A DNA stretch of 64,000 nucleotides, taken from Stereocaulon alpinum (taxonomy: Eukaryota > Ascomycota > Lecanoromycetes > Lecanorales > Stereocaulaceae). Both the position numbers and the translations under genes were made by a program. Positions 1 through 10,469 of this stretch are shown here, piece by piece. The DNA lies in the NCBI GenBank assembly GCA_018257865.1, contig JAEUBA010000055.1, forward strand, positions 62,001 to 126,000, read 5' to 3'. The stretch's first letter is position 1. The number at the start of each line of letters is the position of its first letter. Below the pieces are notes generated by a model. It ran no database searches. It worked only from the letters and a program-made list of their open reading frames with translations, and was not told the origin of the DNA.

Positions 1-1202
1 ATGTTAGTACTGACTGTTGACTAGTCTTTTCAGCGTTGATACCTACCTCTGCATTGTGTACGCCAACGCTGGATATGATACCCCATGGTCTCAGTAGCTC
101 GAACCCCATCTTCAGCGCAGGGCTCATGCCAACAACCTCTGTTCAACAGCAGCGGGTCAGGGCTGTTACGAAAACGTGGTAACTGGGATGTTGAGCGACT
201 GACCGATAACCACATCAGCACCACGCCCCTCTGTCAACTCCTTTACTCGTTTGTCGAGACCTTCCCTGTCAGTCTGGAAATTCCATGGCTCCGCACCTAG
301 ACTCTTCGCCAAGTCCAAACGTGATGGGATTGAGTCTACCGCGAGCAGGTGCTTTGGCTTGAAATCTACTGCGTTTATAAGAGCGCAGAGTCCAACAGGC
401 CTACACACAAGACACGTCAGTCAGCCACCATGATCAGAGGCGTCAGTCATACCCGCAGCCAATTAGCACAACAGTGGCTTCCGCGACTTCTTCTTTCGAC
501 AGCTCCTTGAACGCGTTATTGGCTGCGAAACATCCGCTGCGAGCTGTCAGCTACAACTAAGGATGCAGAAGTGGTCCCATGACTAACGTGGGCCAGATGT
601 CGGCCATGAGGACTAAAGCGTTGTTCGAAATGCCTTCCGGAGCCTTCATTACAGTGGCATCGGCCAGTGGTACGCGGACATATTCAGCCTGAGCTCCATC
701 AAGACCCGCTGTGCCGAAGAGTTGCGATTTGGCACATCTCGAAGTAAACCCGTGCTTGCAATAGAAGCATTCTCCACTTCAGACTATGAGCAATTGTTCA
801 CCCTTTCTGGAAGAATAGCGAGCTGACCATGAAACAGTGAAGGGCGAAACAACCTGGTCTCCTTTCTTGAAGTTCTTCACGTCAGACCCGATTTCCTCGA
901 CGGTTCCAGTGAACTCGTGGCCCTGCAGTAAGGTTAGAAGTCTGGACAAGCAGAACGTCACACCATCCTGACCATTATGAAGCCAGTCGGGCTGGGTTGA
1001 TGACCTCGGAAGACATGTAGCTCGCTGGAAAGGATCATTAGGGTTATCTGTAGATAAAGGGAATTGTACGTCAGACTAACCTTCCACACAATGCAGTGTC
1101 TATCACTTTCACAAGGATATCTGTCGGCTCCTTGATCTGGGGAATCGGCCTATCCTCAACGGCAACTTTATGCGGCTCCTTGAAGATGACCGCTTTCATC
1201 AT
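1..1202 (-). CDS. Zinc-dependent alcohol dehydrogenase (MDR family), 3' end outside window
   Basis: Seven exons are visible on the minus strand: 1081-1202, 973-1024, 828-922, 588-776, 453-536, 204-400 and 47-138. A further intron starts at 46 and runs off the window. The spliced 277 codons read without a break: start MMKAVIFKEPHK, then CGSELHVFRGHQ (first zinc site region), GHEFTGTVEEIG (GHE motif of the catalytic zinc site), a CGECFYC lobe (structural zinc), and IGCGPVGLCAL (Rossmann glycine motif). Known for the family: NAD(P)-dependent oxidation of alcohols or related substrates in the cytosol. The substrate cannot be told from sequence. Raw frames look broken with many stops, but each break coincides with a GT...AG intron of 50-65 nt that restores the motif, so this is an intact gene. 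The first of two adjacent ATGs was taken as start. The C-terminal third is missing. Confidence 0.88.
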
Positions 1203-1797
1203 GCCTTCTTTCACCATTGTTGCTCGAGCTCTTTACTTTTCGTTCTTGAATATCTTAATTGGTACCACTTTTGAACTGCAATTGCTGGAAACCAGGAGAC
1301 GTTGTTATAGTTACGGGGCGAGTCTTTATGAAGTAAGTGTTCTTGGGTGACTTCTGGGTCTGGCTACCCCACCCTTGGAAAGTACCCCGCCATGTTCGAC
1401 TTTGAGCCGAGGAGCCTATACTCCGGCAGTTTCCATATAATGCGGAAATAAGTAAATCGCTGATAGAAGCGTTCGTTTCCGGTATGATGAAGCCTTTGAG
1501 CCATTCCTCTGTGTAAGCAGAAGAGGCAGACTTGACGTCTTTGTCAGCCCTCTCGGTCTCGCTGCAAAGCCTAACCAGACGCCGAGTATTGCGAAATTAT
1601 CATGATTGAATCTATCATGAATGCAATATGGTCCTTACAAACTTCCAGAACACCTTGCTCGAAACAACTTGTCTTCCCCAGAACACCAGAGCCTTCGCCT
1701 ATGTATGCCATGGCATGATGAACTGCCCTTCCTTCCTGCTCTCCCAAACTCCTTCCCATAACCCCAAACCCCGGCCATTCCCCCTGGTCCCACCCCC
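1203..1797. other. Intergenic, between dehydrogenase promoter and Yippee 3' end
   Basis: About 600 bases hold the promoter and 5' leader of the dehydrogenase (minus strand) and the 3' flank of the Yippee gene. Short ORFs on both strands have no recognisable protein character. Confidence 0.5.
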
Positions 1798-2241
1798 CTA
1801 AAACACCTGCACAAGCAACTCCGCCTCCAAGATATATTTCCCCTCCTTATACTTCTCACTCGACTCGTACGCCTTATCATACTTCCACCCCACCGTCTCC
1901 TTACACTGCCGACACGTAATATCCCTCACAATATGCCTCCCCGTAGTCATATTTCGTTCGGTGGCCTCGCCCTGAGCGATATTCACGACAGCATTGAAGA
2001 GGTAGGCTTTTCCGTGTTGGCCGCGGAAGTTCTGTCGGAGCGGGAGTATGAGCATCAGTCCCGAAAGCTCGGCAGTATAAACGGAGGAAATTGGCAGGAG
2101 TATAGAAGGAGGGGGAGGAGAGAGCAGACTTACTCGTGAAATTATAGCATCGTGGCTTGCGAGATGTGTCTTGCAGTGCTTGCAGCCAAATATCTTATCG
2201 GAGTTTAGGTAGGTGTTGTAGACGAGCCCCATTCTCACCAA
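1798..2241 (-). CDS. MOH1: Yippee family zinc-binding protein (Moh1-like)
   Basis: Two exons, 2134-2241 and 1798-2031, encode 113 residues, the usual Yippee size (about 110-120). The N-terminus MGLVYNTYLNS and the zinc pair GCKHCKTH ... CRQC are typical, with FRGQHGKAYLF and a KYKEGKYILE segment near the end. In yeast and animals Yippee/Moh1 proteins are small zinc proteins linked to stress survival and to the CTLH/GID ubiquitin ligase; the exact role here is not known. The 102-nt intron (2032-2133) starts GTAAGT and ends CAG, is a multiple of three and has no in-frame stop, so an automatic caller could read it as coding. Splicing it joins ISR directly to NFRGQ as in the family. The start could be the first Met or the Met three residues later, where homologues begin. 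Confidence 0.92.
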   Translation of the reverse strand: MVRMGLVYNTYLNSDKIFGCKHCKTHLASHDAIISRVSLLSPPPPSILLPISSVYTAELSGLMLILPLRQNFRGQHGKAYLFNAVVNIAQGEATERNMTTGRHIVRDITCRQCKETVGWKYDKAYESSEKYKEGKYILEAELLVQVF

Positions 2242-2847
2242 CTACTGGCCTCCGGCCAGACTCCGAGAAGTGTCTCGTATGATCAGAAGTTTGCTGTAGC
2301 TTGAGAAGCGCTATCTGCTTGGTAGTTGGTTTTCGGCGTTGCAGGTTGGGCTTTTGGTACCCCGCTGTTGACTGCTCCTGAGGTGCGCTTGCCTGTGTTG
2401 TATGCTGAGTTGAAACGGAAGGGTAGCGGGGTCCTTATGGATAGAATAAGGATTACTGTATCTGCTGGACGCCTTAATATGCAGCTTGTATTTTTCTAGC
2501 GGTGTGTAGAATCCTATAACCGCTTCGATACACTGTTGACGGAGCTGAGTACCGATTTGGAAGTTCAAAGTCTCTGGGCGTTTCCGCTAAAGGTTTGTCG
2601 TGCAGCTTTGTTGTAGGAGAGGAGTCGACGTTATTTGTTAGGCGGCGATTGCTTGGCTGAGTGAAGTGGTGGAGGCAGTCAGCTGGATTGTCACTGTGAT
2701 CGAGAGCGGAGAGGTTATGCAAGATTTATGCAGGGGTTTGTACTAGTGTCGATCTTTACGTATGGCTGAGAGGAAGGCTACGGGATGTCATTACTCTGAT
2801 AAGAGAGTGTAGGATCGAAATAACGTTCAATTGTTGAGTATATGTTG
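2242..2847. other. Intergenic, Yippee promoter and 3' flank of next gene
   Basis: About 600 bases without a supportable gene. It contains the upstream region of the Yippee gene and the 3' flank of the DFGDF-motif gene, both on the minus strand. Small ORFs here are not protein-like. Confidence 0.45.
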
Positions 2848-4038
2848 TCATCGCTGACGCAGCGAAGTTTTGTGGCTCTCCCAGAATGCAACACAATCGA
2901 CATGGCCCCAATATTCCCTCCACCACTCCCCAAAGCTGTCCTCTACGTCGACGTCGACTTTGGCAACCCGCTCATCACGCTTGATGCCACAGAGAAAGCA
3001 GCATTTCGGAGCAGTCACCGCACCCTCACTGGGCTTCACCACGCGAATAGGCATGGCTTCAGCTATATCTGGAAGCGAGAAGCCACTTCCAGGAAGATGA
3101 GTGCTGATCATGGATATTGTAGACCGTAACGGTCCCACTTGCTGCTTCCATGCCCGCAAAGCTTCGGCAGCTTCTTGGTCTTCTCGGCGAGTCTCTGCTT
3201 TGTCCACACCGGCGAGTTTCATTCCACTTGTTTTCCCACTTGCTGTTCCAATTTTCATGCTCTGAGATAGAATATTGTCCCGCTTCCACCGTAGCTTGCG
3301 CCCAGCCATGATACGCGCACCTGCTCTTACATCTGCTAAAGCACGTCGAATTCGTTGTACCCTTTGTTGATCTAATGGCTCGTAAGAGTCTGAAGATGCC
3401 TGCCCAGAAGTTGTAGCTTTTTTCACGACTGTAGACATAGATTGGAAGAGTGTTGCAACGAGGGGTAACAGGACGGACGGAGGAGGTATGTTTGTGGGCG
3501 GCGGTCCCAGGTCTGCCGCTTTTGCTGCTCTGATGCTTGGTAGCGGTTCCACTTTGGCTATGGCGGCAGGCATAGCAGCCTTTGCAGGAGCAATGGGATC
3601 TTGGGAGATGTTCAGAGAGCTTTCAGGTTCGAACTGGTCGAAGACCGAAGTCCGCGTGGCTTTCGCCAGTGGTGATGGAGCTAGAGAGATCTTCAGAGGC
3701 CTTTCAGACTCTTGCTGTCTCGCTTGTAGCCATTTCGCGTCCCCATTCTGTGTGTTCAGCTCCTGGTCAGCATCGAAGAGGACCGACTGATCAGGGTTTT
3801 GTGTATAGTCGGCCCAATCGTCGTCAATATCCGCAAATTCTGCAACCTCTTTAATGAACAAGGTCTGTGGCTGATCCTCACTAGGTCCTCCAGCATCGAT
3901 CTCCAGGGACTCTGGATCCGCGAAGTCCCCAAAGTCATCGTCTTCAGCAATTATCCCTTGCGTAATGTTTTCACCCGGCACTTGGTTCCGTGAGCTCTCC
4001 TGAGGCGACCCAAACTCTTTCAGTAGATCCGAAGACAT
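2848..4038 (-). CDS. Conserved fungal protein with acidic DFGDF and WADY motifs and a Cys-containing C-terminus
   Basis: Single exon, 396 residues. The first 80 residues are acidic and carry DDDFGDFAD (D35-F39) and DDDWADY (around W75). DFGDF/WxxF-type motifs in acidic context are known docking sites for the AP-1/GGA ear domain and occur in clathrin accessory proteins such as aftiphilin. The middle is low in structure, with a basic helical stretch around residues 225-290. The last about 55 residues hold CCFLC, a tryptophan-rich EWWREYWGHVDC segment and a second cysteine, suggesting a small metal-binding or folded tail. A role in AP-1/clathrin trafficking is an inference from the motifs alone; I do not recognise the family with certainty. 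It shares a 369-bp divergent promoter with the TBC Rab-GAP, another trafficking gene. Confidence 0.8.
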   Translation of the reverse strand: MSSDLLKEFGSPQESSRNQVPGENITQGIIAEDDDFGDFADPESLEIDAGGPSEDQPQTLFIKEVAEFADIDDDWADYTQNPDQSVLFDADQELNTQNGDAKWLQARQQESERPLKISLAPSPLAKATRTSVFDQFEPESSLNISQDPIAPAKAAMPAAIAKVEPLPSIRAAKAADLGPPPTNIPPPSVLLPLVATLFQSMSTVVKKATTSGQASSDSYEPLDQQRVQRIRRALADVRAGARIMAGRKLRWKRDNILSQSMKIGTASGKTSGMKLAGVDKAETRREDQEAAEALRAWKQQVGPLRSTISMISTHLPGSGFSLPDIAEAMPIRVVKPSEGAVTAPKCCFLCGIKRDERVAKVDVDVEDSFGEWWREYWGHVDCVAFWESHKTSLRQR

Positions 4039-4407
4039 GTCTCAGCTTCCATCACTTCGTGCTTGTTATTTTCCCTTGCCTGCCAGTGTGTTGGGCGTAA
4101 GAACTTCGCTAGGAGCTCATGGGAAGTGAGACACGATGTCTAGCGCCGGAAGCGCAGCTCTTATTGTAGCAATGGCATTGACATAGCGATCCAGCAGCTC
4201 TGGAGCTATGCTCTAGGCTTGCCACAGGTCAATCATAATATAGACTCTGTGTATGATCAGCGACGCAGAAAGTAGGAGAGAAGGCTGAAGCTTAGCGCCG
4301 GTAAATATTCGGCTACACGTTGGTGCCCCTCTGCAACGCGTGTTTAATCGTAGGATTTTGTTATGTGAGCCTTGCCCAAGTCACGATCTAGCTGGTGTCA
4401 TGCAGGA
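4039..4407. promoter_or_regulatory. Divergent promoter between DFGDF gene and TBC gene
   Basis: The two genes point away from each other and share 369 bases, so this must hold both promoters. I see no clear TATA box or long regulatory repeat. Confidence 0.55.
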
Positions 4408-6764
4408 ATGCGACCTATCGACGAGACGAAGTCAGTGTTTGAACTCTGACTTGATGGCAAGAAAGCTAACGCTTATCGAGGGCTCGATGGGAGGTAACAC
4501 TCGCCAACAGTGCTAGCGTCTCAGAGCTGAGGACAGCCTTGAAGACCAACAACAGCCGTAGTCCTTGTGTGATTGGACTTCGATCGATATGCTGGAAGGT
4601 AAGAGACAATCTGATAAAGGATAGAGCATCTTTTGTTGACATGTGCCATCGCGACAGACATTTCTACTGTTTAAGAATACCAACAAGTCAGCATGGACAA
4701 AGACATTATCAGACTCAAGGAGTGCCTATACTTCCTTGAAAGAACACTTCCTTAAGAATATTGAGAACCCTGACGACGTGTCGGCCGATGATCCATTAAC
4801 AGACACTGAGACGGTAAGCACCCTCCTGCCAGCTTTGCGGTCAACAGGCCGATGCCAAAGAAGTCGTCTGACCTCTCACTAAGACCTTGAAAGTCTCCTT
4901 GGAATACCTTACGCCTAGATGAGGAGCTGAGAGCAGAAATATTTCAAGATGTCGAACGATGCATGCCAGAAAACCTATACTTTCGCGAACCATCGACGCA
5001 GAACATGCTTCTTGATATCCTCTTCATATATTGCAAGCTCAATCGAGATATCGGCTACAGACAAGGTATGCACGAAGTTCTTGCGCCGATTATCTGGGTC
5101 GTTTCACGGGATGCCATCGATCCTGTCAGCCTCAGTACAGATCGCCCAGACTTGGACGATATAGTGATGTCGAATCTGGACTACAACTATGTCGAGCACG
5201 ATGCTTTTACGCTATTCGGTGCAATCATGCAGACCGTTAAAACATTCTATGAGATGAGCAGCAGCAACGAGCCAATGATTTCAGGGCTACCCAACAATTC
5301 TCCCATAGTGGAACGAAGCAAACGGATTCATGAGAATTATTTACACCATGCGGATCCTGAGCTTGCTGAGCACCTGACAGCGATTGAGATACTACCCCAG
5401 ATATTCCTGATCAGATGGGTTCGGCTTCTTTTTGGGCGCGAATTTCCTTTCGAGGATGTCCTGGCTCTTTGGGACGTATTGTTCGCTGAAGATCCCGAGC
5501 TGGAGTTGGTGGATTTAATATCCGTTAGTATGCTTTTGCGCATACGATGGCAGCGTAGGTCTACATCTTGGCTGAGCAGGGACTTACTGCTAAATATCTT
5601 ACAGTACTTGAAGCAGATTATTCTGCTGCTTTAACGCTACTACTGCGATATCCTGCGCCTCCACCTCCTCATGGACCGCCTACCTTCGTTACTGATGCTC
5701 TATATTTACGCGATAATCTCCTACTTGATGGAGGTGACCACATAATCTCGAAATACTCCCGAAGAGCGCCTGAAACTACAGTGACCCGCAAGCTCCCGAA
5801 AAAGGTTAAACGAGCAAGAACAGCGGAGCAGGCGGCCGCACAAAAGGCGCTCTCTCCAAAATTGACACCTGCGAAGTTCTTGAAAGATCAAGGGGGTATC
5901 GAAGGTATCATCCATGAAGCAGCGAAGGGAGTCTATAGCCAAGGAGAAAAGTGGGGTGTGGGCAAAGCATTACGCGGTGCTGTTCAAGGGCTTCAATCGG
6001 GTAACGTCTCACCAAGACCACCGAATAGATCAAGATGGTCGCTGGATACCGGCAAGATAATCTCAGACAAGCCAGTCGACATGATTGCAAAAATTGAAGC
6101 CCTCGAACAACGCAACAAGAGCTTGGGAAAGTTGCTTGAGAACGCCGTAGACGAACTTTGGGTTCAGCAAAAGGAGATTCATCAAAGGAACGACGAGAAA
6201 GCGGCTGACGCCCTCAGCTTGTCCATAGCGAAGGTGCAATTTGTGCAGGTGTATCTGGAAAACTCGACAATGCCCCTCCCCACTGAAGCTGCAACCAACG
6301 ACGAATCCAAAGGTGACCAAGGTATTAGTATTGCACAGGGCGATGCCACAGTGACTCACAAGCCCCGCCCTTCCCAGATTGATGGTTTAACCGGAGCTGA
6401 AGACGCAACCAACCGTAACCCAGGCCAGGCACCTGCGCTCTCTATGACGAACGCGGCCACTATGCCTATCGCTTCGTTACCATCAACCCCGAAGGTCGGT
6501 AGCCCTTCGAAGATTCCCAGCTCATCGTCGCCTCATCAAGCTCGGCCAACGTTGGCACAGTCGCCCTTCTCTTGGATGCTTGGCGAAGAGCAACAGAAGT
6601 CGAATTTTGTTGCTGCATCTCCAATGCGACCAGAGAGAACAAACGCCACAGGAAGAGCCGGCAACCTCTTCGCAAAATCAGAAAAGAAGCGAGACGCAGA
6701 AGCTGGTGAAGATGACGAGGACGTATTTACAACCAGGGCCTTGAAGAGTGAGAGACGGAGGTAG
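4408..6764 (+). CDS. TBC-domain Rab GTPase-activating protein (TBC1D5-like)
   Basis: Five exons, 4408-4430, 4481-4598, 4658-4813, 4894-5554 and 5605-6764, give 705 residues with exact codon closure. The start MRPIDETKARWE and SPCVIGLRSICWK resemble the N-terminus of TBC1D5-type proteins. Both catalytic fingers are present: IFQDVER (I115-R121, IxxDxxR) and YRQ (Y154-Q156, YxQ), so GAP activity is expected. The domain continues through DVLALWDVLFAED and LLRIRWQLLEADYSAAL. A coiled-coil-like stretch follows near residues 480-530 and a Ser/Pro-rich tail ends KSERRR. TBC1D5 relatives act on Rab7 with retromer at endosomes; assigning that substrate here is an inference. The first exon is only 23 nt and easily missed; an upstream ATG at 4400 is in another frame. 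Confidence 0.9.
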
Positions 6765-8341
6765 GTTTCCTAAGATCGGAGAGTCTTCAGTATGTCGCTC
6801 CGACATGTATGCTTCCGACATTTATCAATCAGCCACGTGAGATAACTCTTGTATCGGGTACGCGTCTCTCGACTCTGATCACGTTGCATGCTACAGTCAG
6901 CGACCTAGGCTCAAGAACGATTTCAGCATGACAATCATGGGGATTGAATACTATACTTGATGCCCTGGAAAATCTGCATAGGTGATACGTATAATTATGC
7001 GACTATGAGAGTGACATGCAATTTCCTCAGGTGCAGATCGAGGACCCTCTGGTGATACCTATTCTCTTCGTAGGAAGTGGGCTTAGGAATCGAAGACCCC
7101 ACTTATACCCTCAAAAGTGGGTCTCATCATCGGATGGCACTATTGAAATGTGTATGCTCATATCTTACTTGGTTGGCTCGCTACATATCTTTCACGGATG
7201 CGGATAGTAGAAATATTCCCACTAACTTCATTCGCAATCTGCATTCCCCTCCACGCCAGAGGGGCAGGATGGTGATGAGAATAGCAGAGGTCCAGCCAGG
7301 ACGCTTAACAGTGTCCTGCAGATGGGCCTGGGTTTAGCGTGGGGCTTCATGCGAACCGTCGCAACAGGTTGTGCTACTGAAATTCTTTGCATAATCCTCG
7401 CTTGATAAGGGCCAACCACAAAATACACCTCTAACACCAGTGCTATTGGCGGGAAAGCGATAAGAGACTCGAGTATCTTGCGTGGAACAGGTACCGCCGC
7501 CGATATCGTCCTATCGCAATACTATGGATGGCTGACAGCGGCTGCTTACTGACCTTGCAATATACTTGGCTCGCCTGGGGAGATGATGATCAAAGAGACG
7601 CGTTTGCGTGATTCCAAGTCACTGTTTGCAATCGGGTAATGCCGGTGATGCCTATGATGCTTTTGTACCTCAAGGAAAGGCCGATATCGAAGTTAGGAAA
7701 GCCACTCGGCTTATTCCTATTCGTGTTGCATGACCGAAAGGACGCGTAGCAAGATCTGTCGGAGAATTTTGGTGGAGCGGAATCCAGTAGATGAGGCCAT
7801 GTGTTCCAAGAAGTTGCAATTGTTCGCTTGGCTAACGGCACTAAATTGCATAATTTTATGTAAGCTTGGTCCATGCTTCTTGGCGGGAAGGTCGACCTTG
7901 CCGCGCGCAGGTGATCCAGCTTCCTCCCTTTGACCATCGCCAAACAATCAACCAACCAGCAAGGCACTTGCTAAGGTACAAACCCCGCCTTCCATCAACT
8001 TGCTTCTTCCCACTTCATCACAGCATCAAAACTGACATAACCATCTACAGTATCGCTCACACGCCCAACAAACAAACTCGTATTCTCACCCACGGTCGCC
8101 TCCACGTCGATCATCACTCACAGCTATCATCACAACTCACATACGGACAATAAGCCCACCTTATTGTCACCTTGCTTGTATCTTGTGAGTATCTCAACTC
8201 ACCACCACTCCATCCTTTATCCACCGCGATCCACCATCACAACTTCTTATCGTGTCGTCTCCTAAGCTCCATCAATAAGCAAGCTGACTCATACGCGGTG
8301 CTTTCAGCAGTGAAGATACAGACAAATCGCTTCATCAAGAC
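6765..8341. other. Long intergenic region including STB3 promoter and leader
   Basis: Nearly 1.6 kb without a supportable gene. The last 400 bases (about 7960-8340) are rich in C/T/A on the plus strand, with many CATCA and CACAA runs, as often seen upstream of highly expressed fungal genes. The minus-strand ORF at 7590-7967 has no recognised motif. Confidence 0.5.
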
Positions 8342-9574
8342 ATGGCTCCTACCAGCACCAACACCAACTCTAACAATTCTTGGAAATCAGCTGGAAGGAC
8401 GGAGTCTGTCGACATACCTAAGCCGCGCGACGACTTCTGGGCTGGAAAGGACACTTTCGCTGCTGTGACGGCGAGATCCCTTCCAACCAAGAAACCCACC
8501 GGCGGCCTCCCTACCCCTCCGAATTCTATCTCTCCGTCCCTTCCTCCTCAGGCCTACAAAGGTCGTTCCTTCAACGGACCTCTGACTCCTCCCGCTGCTG
8601 TTCACGTTGACTCCGACCTCGACCTCGAAGATGCCGTTGAACATGCTAAGGCTCAGGACTCCCCTCGGCGCGGTCTTACCGCTCGCGGCCTTAGTAGTTT
8701 GGCAGATCTAGATTCCGTTGGAGCTATCACTCCTGGTTTGCTTGCCAAGCACCACCTGCCCGGTATTCTGCTTGATAACGGCCCACTCGCCATCCGTCAT
8801 GTGATGGGCTATTTGACCACCTCTGTTCCAGGATTTTCGGGCATACCACCAGCGAAGGCAAGAAGACTGGTAGTTGGAGCGTTAGAAGGTCGTGGCAGCG
8901 ACGGCTCGCAAGGGGGCATTGATGGTGATGTGCTGTTCGAGAAAGTTGGTTGGGGTAGATGGGATGCTAGGAAGCGAGGGCAGCCATCACGCGACGCTCG
9001 AAACCCTCAGCATCATTCATCATCCCTCCCACAAGGAAGCCTTCGCATACCGGTCAACACTACGCGGCAAGATCGTTCCCGAGGAATTGCCACCTCGCAC
9101 GACTCGGACCGAGAATACGATACCCACATGGAGGATATAGACATGCTCGAGCACGAAGCAGATAAAATGTCTCTCGATGGGATAGAATCGTGCTCATCCT
9201 ACGATGTGCCAGATCAGAAGCCAACGATGGACTTTGACCTTGACGAAGTTACGGACGAAGAAGACTGGGCGAGCATCGGTGCCGCAGCATTACGGCAGGG
9301 CTCTCACCCACTGAGCGGTGGCCTGATGCCTACACATCAGCGGCATCTGCCTCATGTCGACCCCAAGAGCCGAGGGCGAGGAGCCGGTGGCAGACCACCA
9401 CCACCAACAACGGCACGATCGATGCCAATTACGAATACTTTAATGTATAATAGGAAGAATCAGCAACAGCAGCAAGCCGCACGTGCCCTTATGGGATTTT
9501 CACCCATGCCGGAGGACAGTGATGCGCAAGACAGGGCAGCTGTGGAAGCGCTGTTGAAGCTGAGCAGCGTGTGA
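8342..9574 (+). CDS. STB3: STB3-like Sin3-binding, RRPE-binding transcription factor
   Basis: Single exon, 410 residues. Residues about 125-213 form the STB3 domain: GAITPGLLAKHHLP, LAIRHVMGYLT, IPPAKARRLVVGALEG and FEKVGWGRWDAR are all in the expected order. In yeast, Stb3 binds the rRNA processing element (RRPE) upstream of ribosome-biogenesis genes and links glucose/TOR signals to the Sin3-Rpd3 deacetylase; it acts in the nucleus. Flanks are disordered: a Ser/Pro/Thr-rich N-terminus with several TPP motifs (possible proline-directed phosphorylation sites), an acidic patch near residues 295-315, and a Gln run NQQQQQAAR before a C-terminal amphipathic segment. The start was taken at MAPTSTNTN, the first in-frame ATG after the pyrimidine-rich leader. 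Function is from the family; the domain itself is clear. Confidence 0.9.
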   Translation: MAPTSTNTNSNNSWKSAGRTESVDIPKPRDDFWAGKDTFAAVTARSLPTKKPTGGLPTPPNSISPSLPPQAYKGRSFNGPLTPPAAVHVDSDLDLEDAVEHAKAQDSPRRGLTARGLSSLADLDSVGAITPGLLAKHHLPGILLDNGPLAIRHVMGYLTTSVPGFSGIPPAKARRLVVGALEGRGSDGSQGGIDGDVLFEKVGWGRWDARKRGQPSRDARNPQHHSSSLPQGSLRIPVNTTRQDRSRGIATSHDSDREYDTHMEDIDMLEHEADKMSLDGIESCSSYDVPDQKPTMDFDLDEVTDEEDWASIGAAALRQGSHPLSGGLMPTHQRHLPHVDPKSRGRGAGGRPPPPTTARSMPITNTLMYNRKNQQQQQAARALMGFSPMPEDSDAQDRAAVEALLKLSSV

Positions 9575-10469
9575 GCATACTTTAGCGGCGTTTTATGGAT
9601 CTGGATCTGGACCCGGACTAGTAGGGAAGGGGGCATTGGGCGGGATCGGATGCGTGGGATGGTGACGCGGACTTTGAGCACGCACGATTGTCAAATTGCG
9701 TCGGTGTCGTTTCAGCTCGGTCGGTCAATGACTCTTGGTTGGGTTGGGGTTTTCAGTCTTTCTTGGCCTTTTTAACATCATTATAATCACGGACCATTTC
9801 ATTGGGTCCTTTCCGTTTCTTTTTTTTGCGAGTGAGATAAATACCCCATGATATGACAATATCTCTACTCCCATGTGGTGCTGTCAGTCAGTCACACTGC
9901 TTGTGTTACATTCATCATAGCTGGGCTACGCCGGGCGTGTATATAGTTTTACCCAAGCAAGCAAGCAAATCAATATGAGGAGTGCGAACCCGAAATGGTT
10001 CTTCTTCTATTACTTTATTGTTTTCTTACTGTGCTTGTGGATACTTTTACATCTTGTGAAGCTTGTGTCGTTCGTTCAGTCAACTTTACTGATGTTACAC
10101 GATTATTCGAATAATTTCAGGGTATAGTACAAGAATCCTTGTGAGCCTGGTACCTTTCTTCTCCCTATCTACTCCTACAATTTGACCTGAGCAGCTATCT
10201 CGCTGCGTTATTGATGCTCAGTGCATGTTGTGTCAAGTCAAGAGCAAGCAACTATGAGGCTTATCCGTCTAACCCTGTATCCCGTGACAATCAGCACAAT
10301 CTCCCATTCCAAAATGCTGAAAATGTCGGGGACATTGCACGCGACCCGGAAACTCGAGGAGTCCAGTTCTCCAAAACTCGGAATTTCCGAAACATTTCGA
10401 CTTTACCACCCAAGCCCCTCCTTCCAAAAACCAATATCCCTCCTTCCCAGCCTCTTCCAAATAGCGCAC
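9575..10469. other. STB3 3' flank and intergenic
   Basis: About 900 bases with T-rich 3'-UTR-like sequence (9740-9840). No gene seen. The missing FAD/NAD-binding half of the neighbouring ferric reductase remnant would be expected here on the minus strand and was not recognised. Confidence 0.5.

Noticed and set aside
1..1202. Dehydrogenase as a multiply frameshifted pseudogene
   Set aside because: All breaks fall at GT...AG introns and the spliced sequence is in frame with complete motifs.
7590..7967. Minus-strand 125-codon ORF in the STB3 upstream region
   Set aside because: No motif, mixed composition, no splice partners.
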